33,930 nt of DNA, taken from Dehalococcoidia bacterium UBA2158 (lineage in GTDB: Bacteria > Chloroflexota > Dehalococcoidia > Lucifugimonadales > UBA3495). Made by a program: the position numbers and the translations under genes. This document shows, piece after piece, positions 1 through 7,536 of the stretch. The DNA is taken from contig DCWQ01000059.1 in the NCBI GenBank assembly GCA_002328185.1, forward strand, positions 760 through 34,689. The letters run 5' to 3'. The notes under the pieces are model-generated. The model saw only the letters and a program-made list of their open reading frames with translations. It had not been told where the DNA came from and did no database searches. Position 1 is the stretch's first letter. The number at the start of each line of letters is the position of its first letter.

Positions 1-474
<474 letters not shown>

Positions 475-550
475 ATTCGAACTTTACCTAGCTTCCTTCC
501 ACTATTCAGTTGTTAACGTACTGCGTGCCTTCTCAAAAGAGGGCTTGCGT

Positions 551-579
551 AGTATAGTCCCGCGCCTGGGGCGTGTCAA
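551..579 (-). promoter_or_regulatory. rRNA promoter (TTGACA-17-TATACT)
   Basis: On the minus strand a perfect -35 TTGACA (574-579) is followed by a 17-base spacer and a -10 TATACT (551-556). The predicted start near 544 lies about 70 bases before the 16S 5' end, a normal rRNA leader length. The -10 is followed by ACGCAAG, with no obvious GC-rich discriminator. Confidence 0.9.
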
Positions 580-657
580 GGGTGAATCGCCAATTTTAGG
601 CACGAGTTCCGAACTTGCTGAAATCCGGTCTATAATCCAATGGATATCCTGGCACAT

Positions 658-687
658 TTTACCTGATTCTCACCTGACCCCTATATC
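658..687 (+). promoter_or_regulatory. possible thiL promoter
   Basis: TTTACC (658-663), 18 bases, TATATC (682-687). It would start RNA at or within a few bases of the ATG at 696, giving a leaderless message, which fits the lack of a Shine-Dalgarno site. A second perfect TATAAT lies at 631-636, with a weak -35 (TTCCGA, 607-612, spacer 18). Either or both may be used. Confidence 0.4.
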
Positions 688-695
688 ATTTGAAT

Positions 696-1721
696 ATGCA
701 GATCAAAGACCTGGGCGAATTCGGTGTCATCGACCTCTTAACCCGCATGGTTGTCGACCAACGGGCCAGTTCTAGCAACGGCAAGACGTTCTCGTTGGAC
801 CTAAGCGTTGACACCGGCGACGATACAGCTGCGTGGAGCGCAGGCGCCAAGGCCGTGACTGATCTGTTCACCACCGACACCATGGTGGAAGGCGTGCATT
901 TCACCCGAGAGACCACCCCGTGGGAAGACCTGGGTTGGAAGTCGTTGGCCTCCAACATCAGCGACGTCGCGTCCATGGGCGGGCTGCCCACCTACGCCCT
1001 GGTCACCCTGGGGCTCCCTCCGGAGACTGAAGTTTTAGACCTAGAAAGCCTCTATAAGGGAATGCTCCAGATAAGTAACGAGTACGGCCTGGCCATCGTC
1101 GGTGGCGACATGGTGCGGTCCCCGGTGGTATTTATCACGGTCGCTTTGACCGGCGCCATGCAGGGCCAACCCATGATCCGGACCAGCGCGCGGCCAGGCG
1201 ACCTGGTGGCGGTGACCGGCCATTTGGGAAGCTCGGGAGGCGGCTTAAAGTTGATGCTTGAAAACCCATCTGAACGAGGCGAAGCGGCCGACTTCCTTAT
1301 GAGGAGTCACCGCCGGCCCCGACCCGCCGTGACCGTGGGGCAATCTCTGGTCGAATCAGAGATAACTACGGCCATGGACGTGAGCGACGGCATGGCCGAC
1401 GACCTGTCCAAGTTGTGCCGGGCCAGCGGAGTGTCGGCAAAGATATTCGCCGACCGGCTGCCGGTGCACCCTATATTGAAGAACCGGTTCCCGCATGACA
1501 GCGTGGACCTGGCTCTGGGTGGCGGCGAAGATTACGTGCTGTTATTCACCGGTAGCCCGTCCAAGGTCAACCATGTCGTATCCGGACTTACCGGCGGGGC
1601 CGCTGTTGTCGGGGAAATCACGGATGGGGAGCCCGGCAAGGTTACGGTGGTCGACGCCCAGGGCATAGAGATACCGGCCGGAAACCGGGGTTGGGACCAT
1701 TTCGGCCCGGCCCAAGCCTAA
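696..1721 (+). CDS. thiL: thiamine-monophosphate kinase ThiL
   Basis: ThiL phosphorylates thiamine monophosphate with ATP to give the cofactor thiamine diphosphate, in the cytoplasm. The 341-residue protein has the family's N-terminal LGEFGVIDLL stretch, an acidic DDTA motif near residue 46 that binds Mg-ATP, the SNISDVASMGG region, and SDGMADDL in the C-terminal half. These are standard AIR synthase-like (PurM superfamily) ThiL landmarks. Length is normal (E. coli has 325). A TTG at 690 is in frame two codons upstream, but the ATG at 696 gives the usual N-terminus MQIKDLGEFG. No Shine-Dalgarno site precedes either. It heads a tight plus-strand run, with tsaE three bases downstream, so the two are probably cotranscribed. 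Confidence 0.95.
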   Translation: MQIKDLGEFGVIDLLTRMVVDQRASSSNGKTFSLDLSVDTGDDTAAWSAGAKAVTDLFTTDTMVEGVHFTRETTPWEDLGWKSLASNISDVASMGGLPTYALVTLGLPPETEVLDLESLYKGMLQISNEYGLAIVGGDMVRSPVVFITVALTGAMQGQPMIRTSARPGDLVAVTGHLGSSGGGLKLMLENPSERGEAADFLMRSHRRPRPAVTVGQSLVESEITTAMDVSDGMADDLSKLCRASGVSAKIFADRLPVHPILKNRFPHDSVDLALGGGEDYVLLFTGSPSKVNHVVSGLTGGAAVVGEITDGEPGKVTVVDAQGIEIPAGNRGWDHFGPAQA

Positions 1722-1724
1722 TCC

Positions 1725-2219
1725 ATGACCACATCGCTGCACATCCAATCGACCGACGCCGAATTCACCCAGGATCTGGGCCGGACCATTGGAGAACAGG
1801 CCTCGGCAGGAGATGTGATCCTGCTGACCGGGGAATTGGGCGCGGGAAAAACCTGCTTAACGCAGGGGATCGCTTTGGGACTGGGAGTTGAAGGCTACGT
1901 GCGGAGTCCCACCTTTGTGCTGATGACCCGGCACAAAGGCCGATTAACCCTCCACCACGTCGACCTCTACCGTATAAGCAGCCCCGCCGAGGCCTGGGAC
2001 CTGGGCCTGGACGAGCAGCTCTTCGGTGAAGGCGTCTGTGTCATCGAATGGGCCGATCGGGCAACCGAGCTATTCCCAACAGACTGCCTCTGGATAGATC
2101 TAGACTACGGGCAAGACGCTTATAGCCGTGAGATTACCTTAGAACCAGGAACAGACATGGAAAATTCGCGCTTCAAGAAACTGCTAGACCTACTGGCCCA
2201 AAAAGCCCCCTTTTCATAA
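1725..2219 (+). CDS. tsaE: tRNA t6A37 biosynthesis ATPase TsaE
   Basis: TsaE is the ATPase of the bacterial TsaB-TsaD-TsaE complex that makes N6-threonylcarbamoyladenosine at position 37 of ANN-decoding tRNAs. The Walker A motif GELGAGKT is at residues 36-43, followed by the family's SPTFVLM segment, the HHVDLYR motif and the VCVIEWADRA segment. The protein is 164 residues, close to the usual 150-165. The start ATG lies three bases after the thiL stop. The last residues (QKAPFS) and the stop are encoded inside a small C/G-rich hairpin (2206-2224) that looks like an intergenic repeat end, so the C-terminus was probably set by repeat insertion (inference). tsaB follows after 77 bases; tsaD is not in the window. 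Confidence 0.95.
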   Translation: MTTSLHIQSTDAEFTQDLGRTIGEQASAGDVILLTGELGAGKTCLTQGIALGLGVEGYVRSPTFVLMTRHKGRLTLHHVDLYRISSPAEAWDLGLDEQLFGEGVCVIEWADRATELFPTDCLWIDLDYGQDAYSREITLEPGTDMENSRFKKLLDLLAQKAPFS

Positions 2220-2236
2220 GGGGGGGTTTGGGGGAT
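2206..2236. repeat. C/G-rich hairpin repeat at tsaE stop
   Basis: CCCCCTT (2206-2212) pairs with AAGGGGG (2218-2224) around a five-base loop and is followed by a further G-rich run. The form resembles widespread short intergenic repeats that end in runs of C and G. It overlaps the tsaE stop codon (2217-2219). It has no U tract, so it is unlikely to be a strong terminator. Confidence 0.5.
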
Positions 2237-2296
2237 TTCGCCTCCAACGAATCTATCGCCAAACAAAACCACCGCTGCAACTGAGAAACTAACCCG

Positions 2297-3022
2297 ATGC
2301 TTCTGGCTATAGACACATCAACCCGATACGCAGGCGTGGCCCTAGTTAATGAGGACCGGGTCGTTGCATCGCATGCTTGGCATGCCACTTATAACCACAC
2401 CGCCGAGTTGATGCCGGCCGTGGTGAACATCTTGGAGCACAGCGGCCTGTCTGCGTCGGAACTAGACGGGGTAGCCGTGGCGTTGGGGCCGGGCGGTTTT
2501 AGTGCGCTCCGGGTAGGAATCAGCGCGGCCAAGGGTCTCTCTCTTGTGGCCAAGAAGCCGATCATCGGCGTGGGAACCCTCGATCTTGAGGCACACCCGT
2601 ACCTCCATACCGGTGTCCAAGTCTGCGCCTTGATAGAAGCCGGCCGGGAGGAATGCGCCACCGTCCTATTCGGTCCGGGCGGCGTCAGGACCAGAGAGGA
2701 CCGGGTCTGCACCGCGGTCGAATTAATGGCTGAGATTAAAGGTCCGGCAATCTTCTGCGGCGAGGGCGTCATGGCATGGCAAGATCACATTACCGGGGCT
2801 AAGGGGGCCGACGCCCAGATAATCAGGCCGGTGCCGGCGGCAAGGGTGTGGGCGCTGGCTGTGTTGGGGCAGGAAAAGCTGATGGCCGGGGAGACCGATG
2901 ATCTGGCAAGCCTGCAACCCGAATACCTGCGCATGCCCAGCATCGGAGTTCGCAAGCAGCGGGGCCGCCTTCTCCAGGGACGCAGACCGATTCCAAAACC
3001 CGCCCGAAGGCCGGCCCGCTAA
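2297..3022 (+). CDS. tsaB: tRNA t6A37 biosynthesis protein TsaB
   Basis: TsaB is the inactive ASKHA-fold partner that scaffolds TsaD in the t6A complex. The N-terminus MLLAIDTSTRYAGVALV is the family hallmark, followed by HTAELMPAV, then the LGPGGFSALRVGISAAKGL segment near residues 68-86. The C-terminal part (residues 105-215) is the usual divergent second domain and ends with the LQPEYLRMP motif seen in many TsaB proteins. The final 20 residues form a basic tail (KQRGRLLQGRRPIPKPARRPAR) that I do not recognise. Length 241 is typical. No Shine-Dalgarno site is obvious. The next gene starts two bases after the stop, so they are probably cotranslated. Confidence 0.93.
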   Translation: MLLAIDTSTRYAGVALVNEDRVVASHAWHATYNHTAELMPAVVNILEHSGLSASELDGVAVALGPGGFSALRVGISAAKGLSLVAKKPIIGVGTLDLEAHPYLHTGVQVCALIEAGREECATVLFGPGGVRTREDRVCTAVELMAEIKGPAIFCGEGVMAWQDHITGAKGADAQIIRPVPAARVWALAVLGQEKLMAGETDDLASLQPEYLRMPSIGVRKQRGRLLQGRRPIPKPARRPAR

Positions 3023-3024
3023 CG

Positions 3025-4185
3025 ATGCCTGACCGAACCGCCTTGGTCCTGGGTTGCGGCGCCATGGGGGCCGCAACCGCCCGCCTTGTAGTAGAAGACA
3101 CCAGGTTTAAGAACGTGGTGGTTGCAGACCGCGACCTCCAGCGTGCCGAAGCCTTGGCTGAGACCTTGGGCAGCCCAGTGACGGCGCTGCAACTGGACTG
3201 CCGCCAAGAAGACCGGGTGACCCGCTCTTTGGGCGGAATGTCGGTGGTCTTGAACACCACAGGCCCGTTCAGCCGAGACACCCTGTCGCTGATGCGGACA
3301 GTCGTCGAGGCTGGAGTCCCCTACGCCGACATCAACGACGATGTGGAAACCCTTCAGAGCGTCTTCGATTCCGAATACTTGGATTCATTGGCCAAGCACC
3401 GTGGCGTGGGCGTGTTGCCGGGTTTAGGCGCCAACCCCGGGCAGACGAATGTGTTGGCCGGGCACATGGCCAGCCGCATGGATATCGTGGAAGAGGTTCG
3501 GTTCTTCATGGTGAACAACGCCACCTACCATAACGAGGCAGTCTGGCGTCACCGGCTGGCCCTCTTCTCCAAACCAGCCCTGCTCTTCGACCGTGGCAGG
3601 TGGACAGAGACGCCGGGCATGGCTGAATACCAAGACGTTGCATTCCCGGCCCCCTGGGGTAACATTCGTTGTTACAACGTGGGACTGGAAACGGTGACCA
3701 TTCCGGCGTCTTTCGGCGGACTGCTCCACGCCTCTCTATGGCGTGGGTTTTCCGACCCGGACACAACCGGAACACTGAAAGCTCTGATCGACGCCGGATT
3801 CGCTTCCGAGGAACCTTTAGAGGTTGATGGCGTTTCATTGACTCCGGCGGCGATGACGGCGATGGTCATGGCCGCAGCCCAGCCTCCGGCTCAGACTGAA
3901 GTTGAAGACGGCGGCCCTGGCAGGTTGCCCCGGCAGGTCCGCGTGTCAGGGGTCAAAGACGGACGGGAAGCCGAACTGACCATGACCTATTCGTTTCCAC
4001 CGGGAGACATCGCCTTGGCCACCGCATCGTGCCTGGTCGTTGGCGCTGGTCTCCTGGTCGACCGAGCGCTGCCCGGCCCCGGAGTGTTCCCGCCCGAGGC
4101 CATGGACCCGGCCCCGTTCATGTGGGATATGGAGTCCAGGGGAGTACATTTCAAGCTGGAAAACTCCGCCAGCACTCGGACCTAA
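3025..4185 (+). CDS. saccharopine dehydrogenase family NAD(P)-binding protein
   Basis: The N-terminus has a Rossmann nucleotide-binding motif VLGCGAMG (glycines 10, 12 and 15), then DRDLQRAEALAE, consistent with dinucleotide binding, and VVLNTTGPFSRDTLSLMRTVVEAGVPYADINDD, the saccharopine dehydrogenase-like segment. PGLGANPGQTNVLAGHMA around residues 132-149 matches the catalytic-domain start of this family. Length 386 fits. Substrate cannot be read from sequence; relatives act on saccharopine, lysine or carboxynorspermidine derivatives, and none of those pathways is nearby. It starts two bases after tsaB and ends 51 bases before ndk, so it probably shares their transcript. Confidence 0.85.
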   Translation: MPDRTALVLGCGAMGAATARLVVEDTRFKNVVVADRDLQRAEALAETLGSPVTALQLDCRQEDRVTRSLGGMSVVLNTTGPFSRDTLSLMRTVVEAGVPYADINDDVETLQSVFDSEYLDSLAKHRGVGVLPGLGANPGQTNVLAGHMASRMDIVEEVRFFMVNNATYHNEAVWRHRLALFSKPALLFDRGRWTETPGMAEYQDVAFPAPWGNIRCYNVGLETVTIPASFGGLLHASLWRGFSDPDTTGTLKALIDAGFASEEPLEVDGVSLTPAAMTAMVMAAAQPPAQTEVEDGGPGRLPRQVRVSGVKDGREAELTMTYSFPPGDIALATASCLVVGAGLLVDRALPGPGVFPPEAMDPAPFMWDMESRGVHFKLENSASTRT

Positions 4186-4236
4186 ACATCTAGCAAAGAA
4201 TCAATTTAATGCGGGCAGAGGTCCGCGGAGGAAGAT

Positions 4237-4686
4237 ATGGAGTGCACTTTGGTGCTGGTAAAGCCTGATGGGGTACAGCGTGGGCTGATCGGAGAAATCA
4301 TCAGCCGTTTGGAACGGCGGGGCCTCAAATTGGTGGGCATGAAATTAATGAAGGTGGATGATGCTCTGGCGCGTCAGCACTACGGCGAACACGTGGACCG
4401 GCCCTTCTTCGCCGGGTTGGTGGACTTCATAACGTCCAGCCCCGTGGTGGCCATGGCCTGGGAGGCGGAAAACGCAGTGGAAGCCGTCAGAAGCACCATG
4501 GGCCAGACCAACCCCACAACCTCTCCGCCGGGGACCATCCGGGGAGACCTGGCCTTGGACATCGGACGGAACCTGGTGCATGGGTCGGACAGCCCCGAGT
4601 CGGCCCAGCGGGAGTTGGCCTTGTTCTTCACCGCCGCGGAATTGGTGGACTACACCCGCGCCAACGACGGCTGGATGAAAGAGTAA
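4237..4686 (+). CDS. ndk: nucleoside diphosphate kinase
   Basis: Ndk moves the gamma-phosphate from ATP to other nucleoside diphosphates through a phosphohistidine. The phosphorylated residue is His115 in NLVHGSDS. The N-terminal TLVLVKPDGVQRGLIGEII and the PGTIRGDLALDIGRN segment are the other family signatures. Length 149 is normal for bacteria. A GAGGAAG Shine-Dalgarno site precedes the ATG. It is the last gene of the plus-strand run starting with thiL. A strong hairpin follows 110 bases after the stop. Confidence 0.98.
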   Translation: MECTLVLVKPDGVQRGLIGEIISRLERRGLKLVGMKLMKVDDALARQHYGEHVDRPFFAGLVDFITSSPVVAMAWEAENAVEAVRSTMGQTNPTTSPPGTIRGDLALDIGRNLVHGSDSPESAQRELALFFTAAELVDYTRANDGWMKE

Positions 4687-4796
4687 AGACTCTAGCCGGG
4701 CGGAAGCATGGTTTAGGCAAGCCAGGGCGGATTAGAAACACCGCCCCCACGGAGAACGCCAACGGTGACCAAGGACATTGCACCACCGTGTTCGTG

Positions 4797-4827
4797 AGGG
4801 CGGGTCAGAGACCCGCCCTTATTTATA
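4797..4827 (+). terminator. hairpin terminator after ndk
   Basis: AGGGCGGGTC (4797-4806) pairs perfectly with GACCCGCCCT (4810-4819) around AGA, followed by TATTTATA. It looks like a rho-independent terminator for the plus strand with a modest U tract. The 110 bases between ndk and this hairpin hold nothing I recognise. Confidence 0.75.
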
Positions 4828-4842
4828 GCCGGTAATGGTCGT

Positions 4843-4884
4843 AAAGAGAAGGGCATCCCGAGTTAACGGGATGCCCTTCTCTTT
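4843..4884. terminator. bidirectional terminator, 18-bp perfect stem
   Basis: An 18-base arm (4843-4860) is perfectly complementary to 4867-4884 around the loop AGTTAA. The arms begin with AAAGAGAA and end with TTCTCTTT, so each strand has a pyrimidine-rich 3' side. It lies between convergent ndk and rsfS and can serve both. Confidence 0.85.
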
Positions 4885-4910
4885 AGAAACGTAGATAAAC
4901 CACCTGGCCG

Positions 4911-5312
4911 TTACAGTATCCGCACCACCTGGGGCGCGCGGGCCCAGAGCCTTTCCAGGCCGAAGAACTGCCGTTCCTCGGGGCCGAAGATGTGGACGAT
5001 CACGTCACTGCAGTCCATGAGCACCCATCCCGACGCCGCGGAACCTTCGCGCCTATGCATGGATAATTTGGACTCTTTCAGCGTCGAGAGGATGTCGTCT
5101 TCCAGGGCTTGGATCAGCCGGGAAGAGTCAGCCGACATAACTACGAAATAGTCGGTGAAAGAGGCCAGACCGCGCAGGTCCAGCATCACGATGTCGGAGG
5201 CGAGTTTCTCTGAGGCGACCTCGACAATCAACTGAGCGATTTCCGATGCTTCTAGTTGCTGTGCCTCCAGCTTCGTACTTTCTGTATTTTGATCTTTCGC
5301 AGTTGTCTTCAT
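4911..5312 (-). CDS. rsfS: ribosomal silencing factor RsfS
   Basis: RsfS (YbeB/Iojap) binds ribosomal protein L14 and blocks joining of the subunits in slow growth. Conserved features are LDLRGLASFTDYFVVMSADSSRLIQALEDDI in the middle and the GWVLMDCSDVIVHIFGPEERQFFGLERLW block near the C-terminus. From the ATG at 5312 the protein has 133 residues; its first 22 or so are low-complexity and glutamate-rich. An upstream ATG at 5321 and a longer frame to 5375 exist, but the promoter at 5325-5353 would start RNA near 5318, so the ATG at 5312 is the likely start, with almost no leader. It stands alone, convergent with ndk and divergent from the lipoprotein gene at 5546. Confidence 0.93.
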   Translation of the reverse strand: MKTTAKDQNTESTKLEAQQLEASEIAQLIVEVASEKLASDIVMLDLRGLASFTDYFVVMSADSSRLIQALEDDILSTLKESKLSMHRREGSAASGWVLMDCSDVIVHIFGPEERQFFGLERLWARAPQVVRIL

Positions 5313-5324
5313 GGGTCTCATTCG

Positions 5325-5353
5325 AGTATAGAACAGGCGTGGAACTGGGTCAA
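5325..5353 (-). promoter_or_regulatory. rsfS promoter (TTGACC-17-TATACT)
   Basis: On the minus strand TTGACC (5348-5353) and TATACT (5325-5330) are separated by 17 bases. The predicted start (about 5318) is only six bases from the rsfS ATG at 5312, so the message is leaderless or nearly so. Confidence 0.75.
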
Positions 5354-5404
5354 ATAAAGTCGATGGTAATTGCATCGGTCCACACCGTTTGGCCTGAAAC
5401 TGGA

Positions 5405-5433
5405 TTGTGTTAACCGCTGGCGTTCGGTAGCCT
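5405..5433 (+). promoter_or_regulatory. possible promoter for the DUF3105 lipoprotein gene
   Basis: TTGTGT (5405-5410), 17 bases, TAGCCT (5428-5433). It is imperfect in both boxes. It would give a leader of about 105 bases before the ATG at 5546. Nothing else in the 5354-5545 spacer stands out. Confidence 0.3.
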
Positions 5434-5545
5434 GGAAGTTAACCCAAGATAAGGAAGACTCTCCTCTAGCGGGACCGTCACAATCCGGAAGATGGCCGCG
5501 TTTGTATGATTCCAAAACCGTCAGAAAGATTAATGGGAGGAACAG

Positions 5546-7057
5546 ATGAGCATCTCCCAAGTGCTTCTCCGATTATCTAAAGGGGCCGTTCTGGCAGCCG
5601 GTCTATTACTGCTGGGTCTGGCCGCCGCCTGTGGCCGCAGCAGCGATAGCAGTAGCGATTTTGGCAGTTTAGTCCCACACCGGGCCTCCGTTGTTGGGAG
5701 TGTTGCCATAGGTGAGGCCCTGGGCGCGATCGAGCTGAATCAGAATCAGTTTCTTGAAATGCTTTTGTCGGGTTCGGCGGAGGGCCAAGACGGTCTCGTC
5801 GAATTTTTGGACATCGACGACTTCAGGGCCGGAGGGCTATTTGGCGACGTGAGCCGGGCCGATATCTTCGGCGAGATCACAGACGTGGCTGAAGTGGATG
5901 ACATGGAAGATGTGGAATATTTCGGCGCGTTGCTTCACGGCAGTTTCGACGAGGCTGCTTTGATCGCCAAATTGGAGTCCAAAACCGGTACCAACCTTGT
6001 CCAAAGAGCCTACAAAGGCAGTAACGTCTACTCGCCGGAAGACGACGAGGACGATTTCGAATTAAGTGTTCTGGATAGCTCGATATTTGTGGTCGGGACA
6101 GGCGGCGCAGTTAACGACATAATTGATCTTAAGGCTGGCGACGCCGACCCGGCCTCGGGCGCCTTGATCGATACTTTCAACGACCTAGATGACGGCTTAT
6201 TCGGGTTCGCGGTCAAAGTGCCCCAAGGTATCGCCGATGAAGTGGATCTGGACTCCGTTCCCGGATTTGGAGGCTTGCCAATCTCCCTTGATTTCATCTC
6301 CGCTCTCGAAATCGTGGGGTTGGGGGGCGAACTGAATGGCGGGTCATTGGACCTGGTTGTGACCATGGACTTCGCAGACGAGGATTCCGCCGAGTCGTTG
6401 GGCAATTTCATCGGTGGAATCGTTACTCTGGCCTCCGGATTCTTGACCGACCCCAACACCGCGGGACTGCTTGAAGGCCTCCGGGTTGACCGTGAAGGAA
6501 GCTTGCTGACACTAGAGATTGGGATTCCTTTGGCGGATATTCCAGAGCTGTTCGGCGACCTGATCACACCGACAATCACCGAAACATCCGGCGATCGCCC
6601 TCCGGAGACACCGGAGAAAAGAGTCTTACAAGGTGTGATCGGAGAGGCAATGCCGGTCCTGGTCAACATCAACCACGTCCCGGAAGGACAGAGAGTCGAA
6701 TACCAGGATGCGCCGCCATCGTCCGGGCAGCACTGGCCCACGCCGGCGAGATGCGGGTTTTACAGAGAGAGCCTGCCCGACGGCCGGGTCGTGCACAACA
6801 TGGAGCACGGCAACGTTGTGGTCAGTTACAACTTCACCAACCCGGCGCAGACCACTGAATTGTGGGAAGTGCTGGATGATTTATTCATGTTTGAGGAATG
6901 GGGCGTGGCCCGGCCTTATGACCGGATCCCCGACGGCCAGGTGGCGCTTACAGCCTGGGGCCGCGTTCACACCATGACAGGCGTGAATCCCGAAGAGATC
7001 AATCTATTCTTCAAGGCATTCGCCGGAATATTGGGCCCGGAGCGGTTCACCTGCTGA
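5546..7057 (+). CDS. lipoprotein with C-terminal DUF3105 domain
   Basis: An N-terminal hydrophobic signal ends in LAAAC with Cys29 as the likely lipidation site, then a serine-rich linker, so the protein should sit on the outside of the membrane. Residues about 40-350 form a large acidic domain with no motif I can name; it resembles the lipoprotein at 14062-15111 (SLVP start, YKGSNVY segment, repeated beta-rich pattern) and perhaps the DUF3352 fold. Residues about 365-503 match DUF3105: SSGQH at 392-396, the VHNMEHGNVV core with His417 and His421, and a C-terminal TAWGR segment. DUF3105 has no firm function. A GGGAGG ribosome site lies five bases before the ATG. It appears monocistronic, ending in a 22-bp hairpin. 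Confidence 0.85.
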   Translation: MSISQVLLRLSKGAVLAAGLLLLGLAAACGRSSDSSSDFGSLVPHRASVVGSVAIGEALGAIELNQNQFLEMLLSGSAEGQDGLVEFLDIDDFRAGGLFGDVSRADIFGEITDVAEVDDMEDVEYFGALLHGSFDEAALIAKLESKTGTNLVQRAYKGSNVYSPEDDEDDFELSVLDSSIFVVGTGGAVNDIIDLKAGDADPASGALIDTFNDLDDGLFGFAVKVPQGIADEVDLDSVPGFGGLPISLDFISALEIVGLGGELNGGSLDLVVTMDFADEDSAESLGNFIGGIVTLASGFLTDPNTAGLLEGLRVDREGSLLTLEIGIPLADIPELFGDLITPTITETSGDRPPETPEKRVLQGVIGEAMPVLVNINHVPEGQRVEYQDAPPSSGQHWPTPARCGFYRESLPDGRVVHNMEHGNVVVSYNFTNPAQTTELWEVLDDLFMFEEWGVARPYDRIPDGQVALTAWGRVHTMTGVNPEEINLFFKAFAGILGPERFTC

Positions 7058-7077
7058 TGTAATCCCGGAAGATCACA

Positions 7078-7131
7078 GGCTGAAAATGAAAAGGACGTCT
7101 CAATTTCGGGACGTCCTTTTCATTTTCAGCC
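7078..7131. terminator. 22-bp perfect stem terminator
   Basis: The arm 7078-7099 is fully complementary to 7110-7131 around a ten-base loop. A-rich on the left arm and T-rich on the right, so it should stop transcription leaving the lipoprotein gene. It would also act on the other strand, but no minus-strand gene arrives there. Confidence 0.85.
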
Positions 7132-7536
7132 TCCACAAGAAACATAGTCTAGCCGTAATTTGCTAACCATGGCGATGATGTTACTAAATTATTCTAATTT
7201 TTCGAAAGTTCTCAGTGATTACGGCGAGTCAAGTACACTTCTGTAGTTTCCAGGCCCGATTCAGCCATATATAACAATATCCTCGGCGTAAATAGTTGCC
7301 GCCTAGCTGTTTCGTATCTATGAGACGCCTGACCCAATGTCAGGCGTGAATCCAAGACTGGGCCTTGTGCCATTTGGATATTGTGATATATTTAACAAAA
7401 TAGTTTCTCAGCCCTGTCTTTCAGGGAAGGTTGTTCTTACGCCGCGCCTAGCGGCGGTTTGGTGTTTCCCGATTCGTTAGCGTTTCCACATCACGCTTGG
7501 TGGCCGCGCTGTCATTGATTTAAAGGTTTTCGGCTG
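7132..7536 (+). other. long gltB upstream region and leader
   Basis: This 405-base spacer is AT-richer than its neighbours and has no convincing gene. It holds a hairpin (ACGCCTGAC 7325-7333 with GTCAGGCGT 7339-7347), the putative promoter at 7365-7392 and a leader of about 135 bases with further short GC-rich stems near 7409-7460. No known riboswitch or T-box signature was recognised. Confidence 0.6.
7365..7392 (+). promoter_or_regulatory. probable gltBD promoter
   Basis: TTGTGC (7365-7370), 16 bases, TATATT (7387-7392). The start would be near 7399, leaving about 138 bases of leader before gltB. A 9-bp inverted repeat lies directly upstream at 7325-7347, where an activator could bind (inference). 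Confidence 0.5.

Noticed and set aside
6028..6741. 237-codon open frame on the minus strand
   Set aside because: Shadow of the serine- and aspartate-rich lipoprotein gene.
7169..7246. 25-codon open frame in the gltB spacer
   Set aside because: No ribosome site, no recognisable protein and it ends well before the leader.
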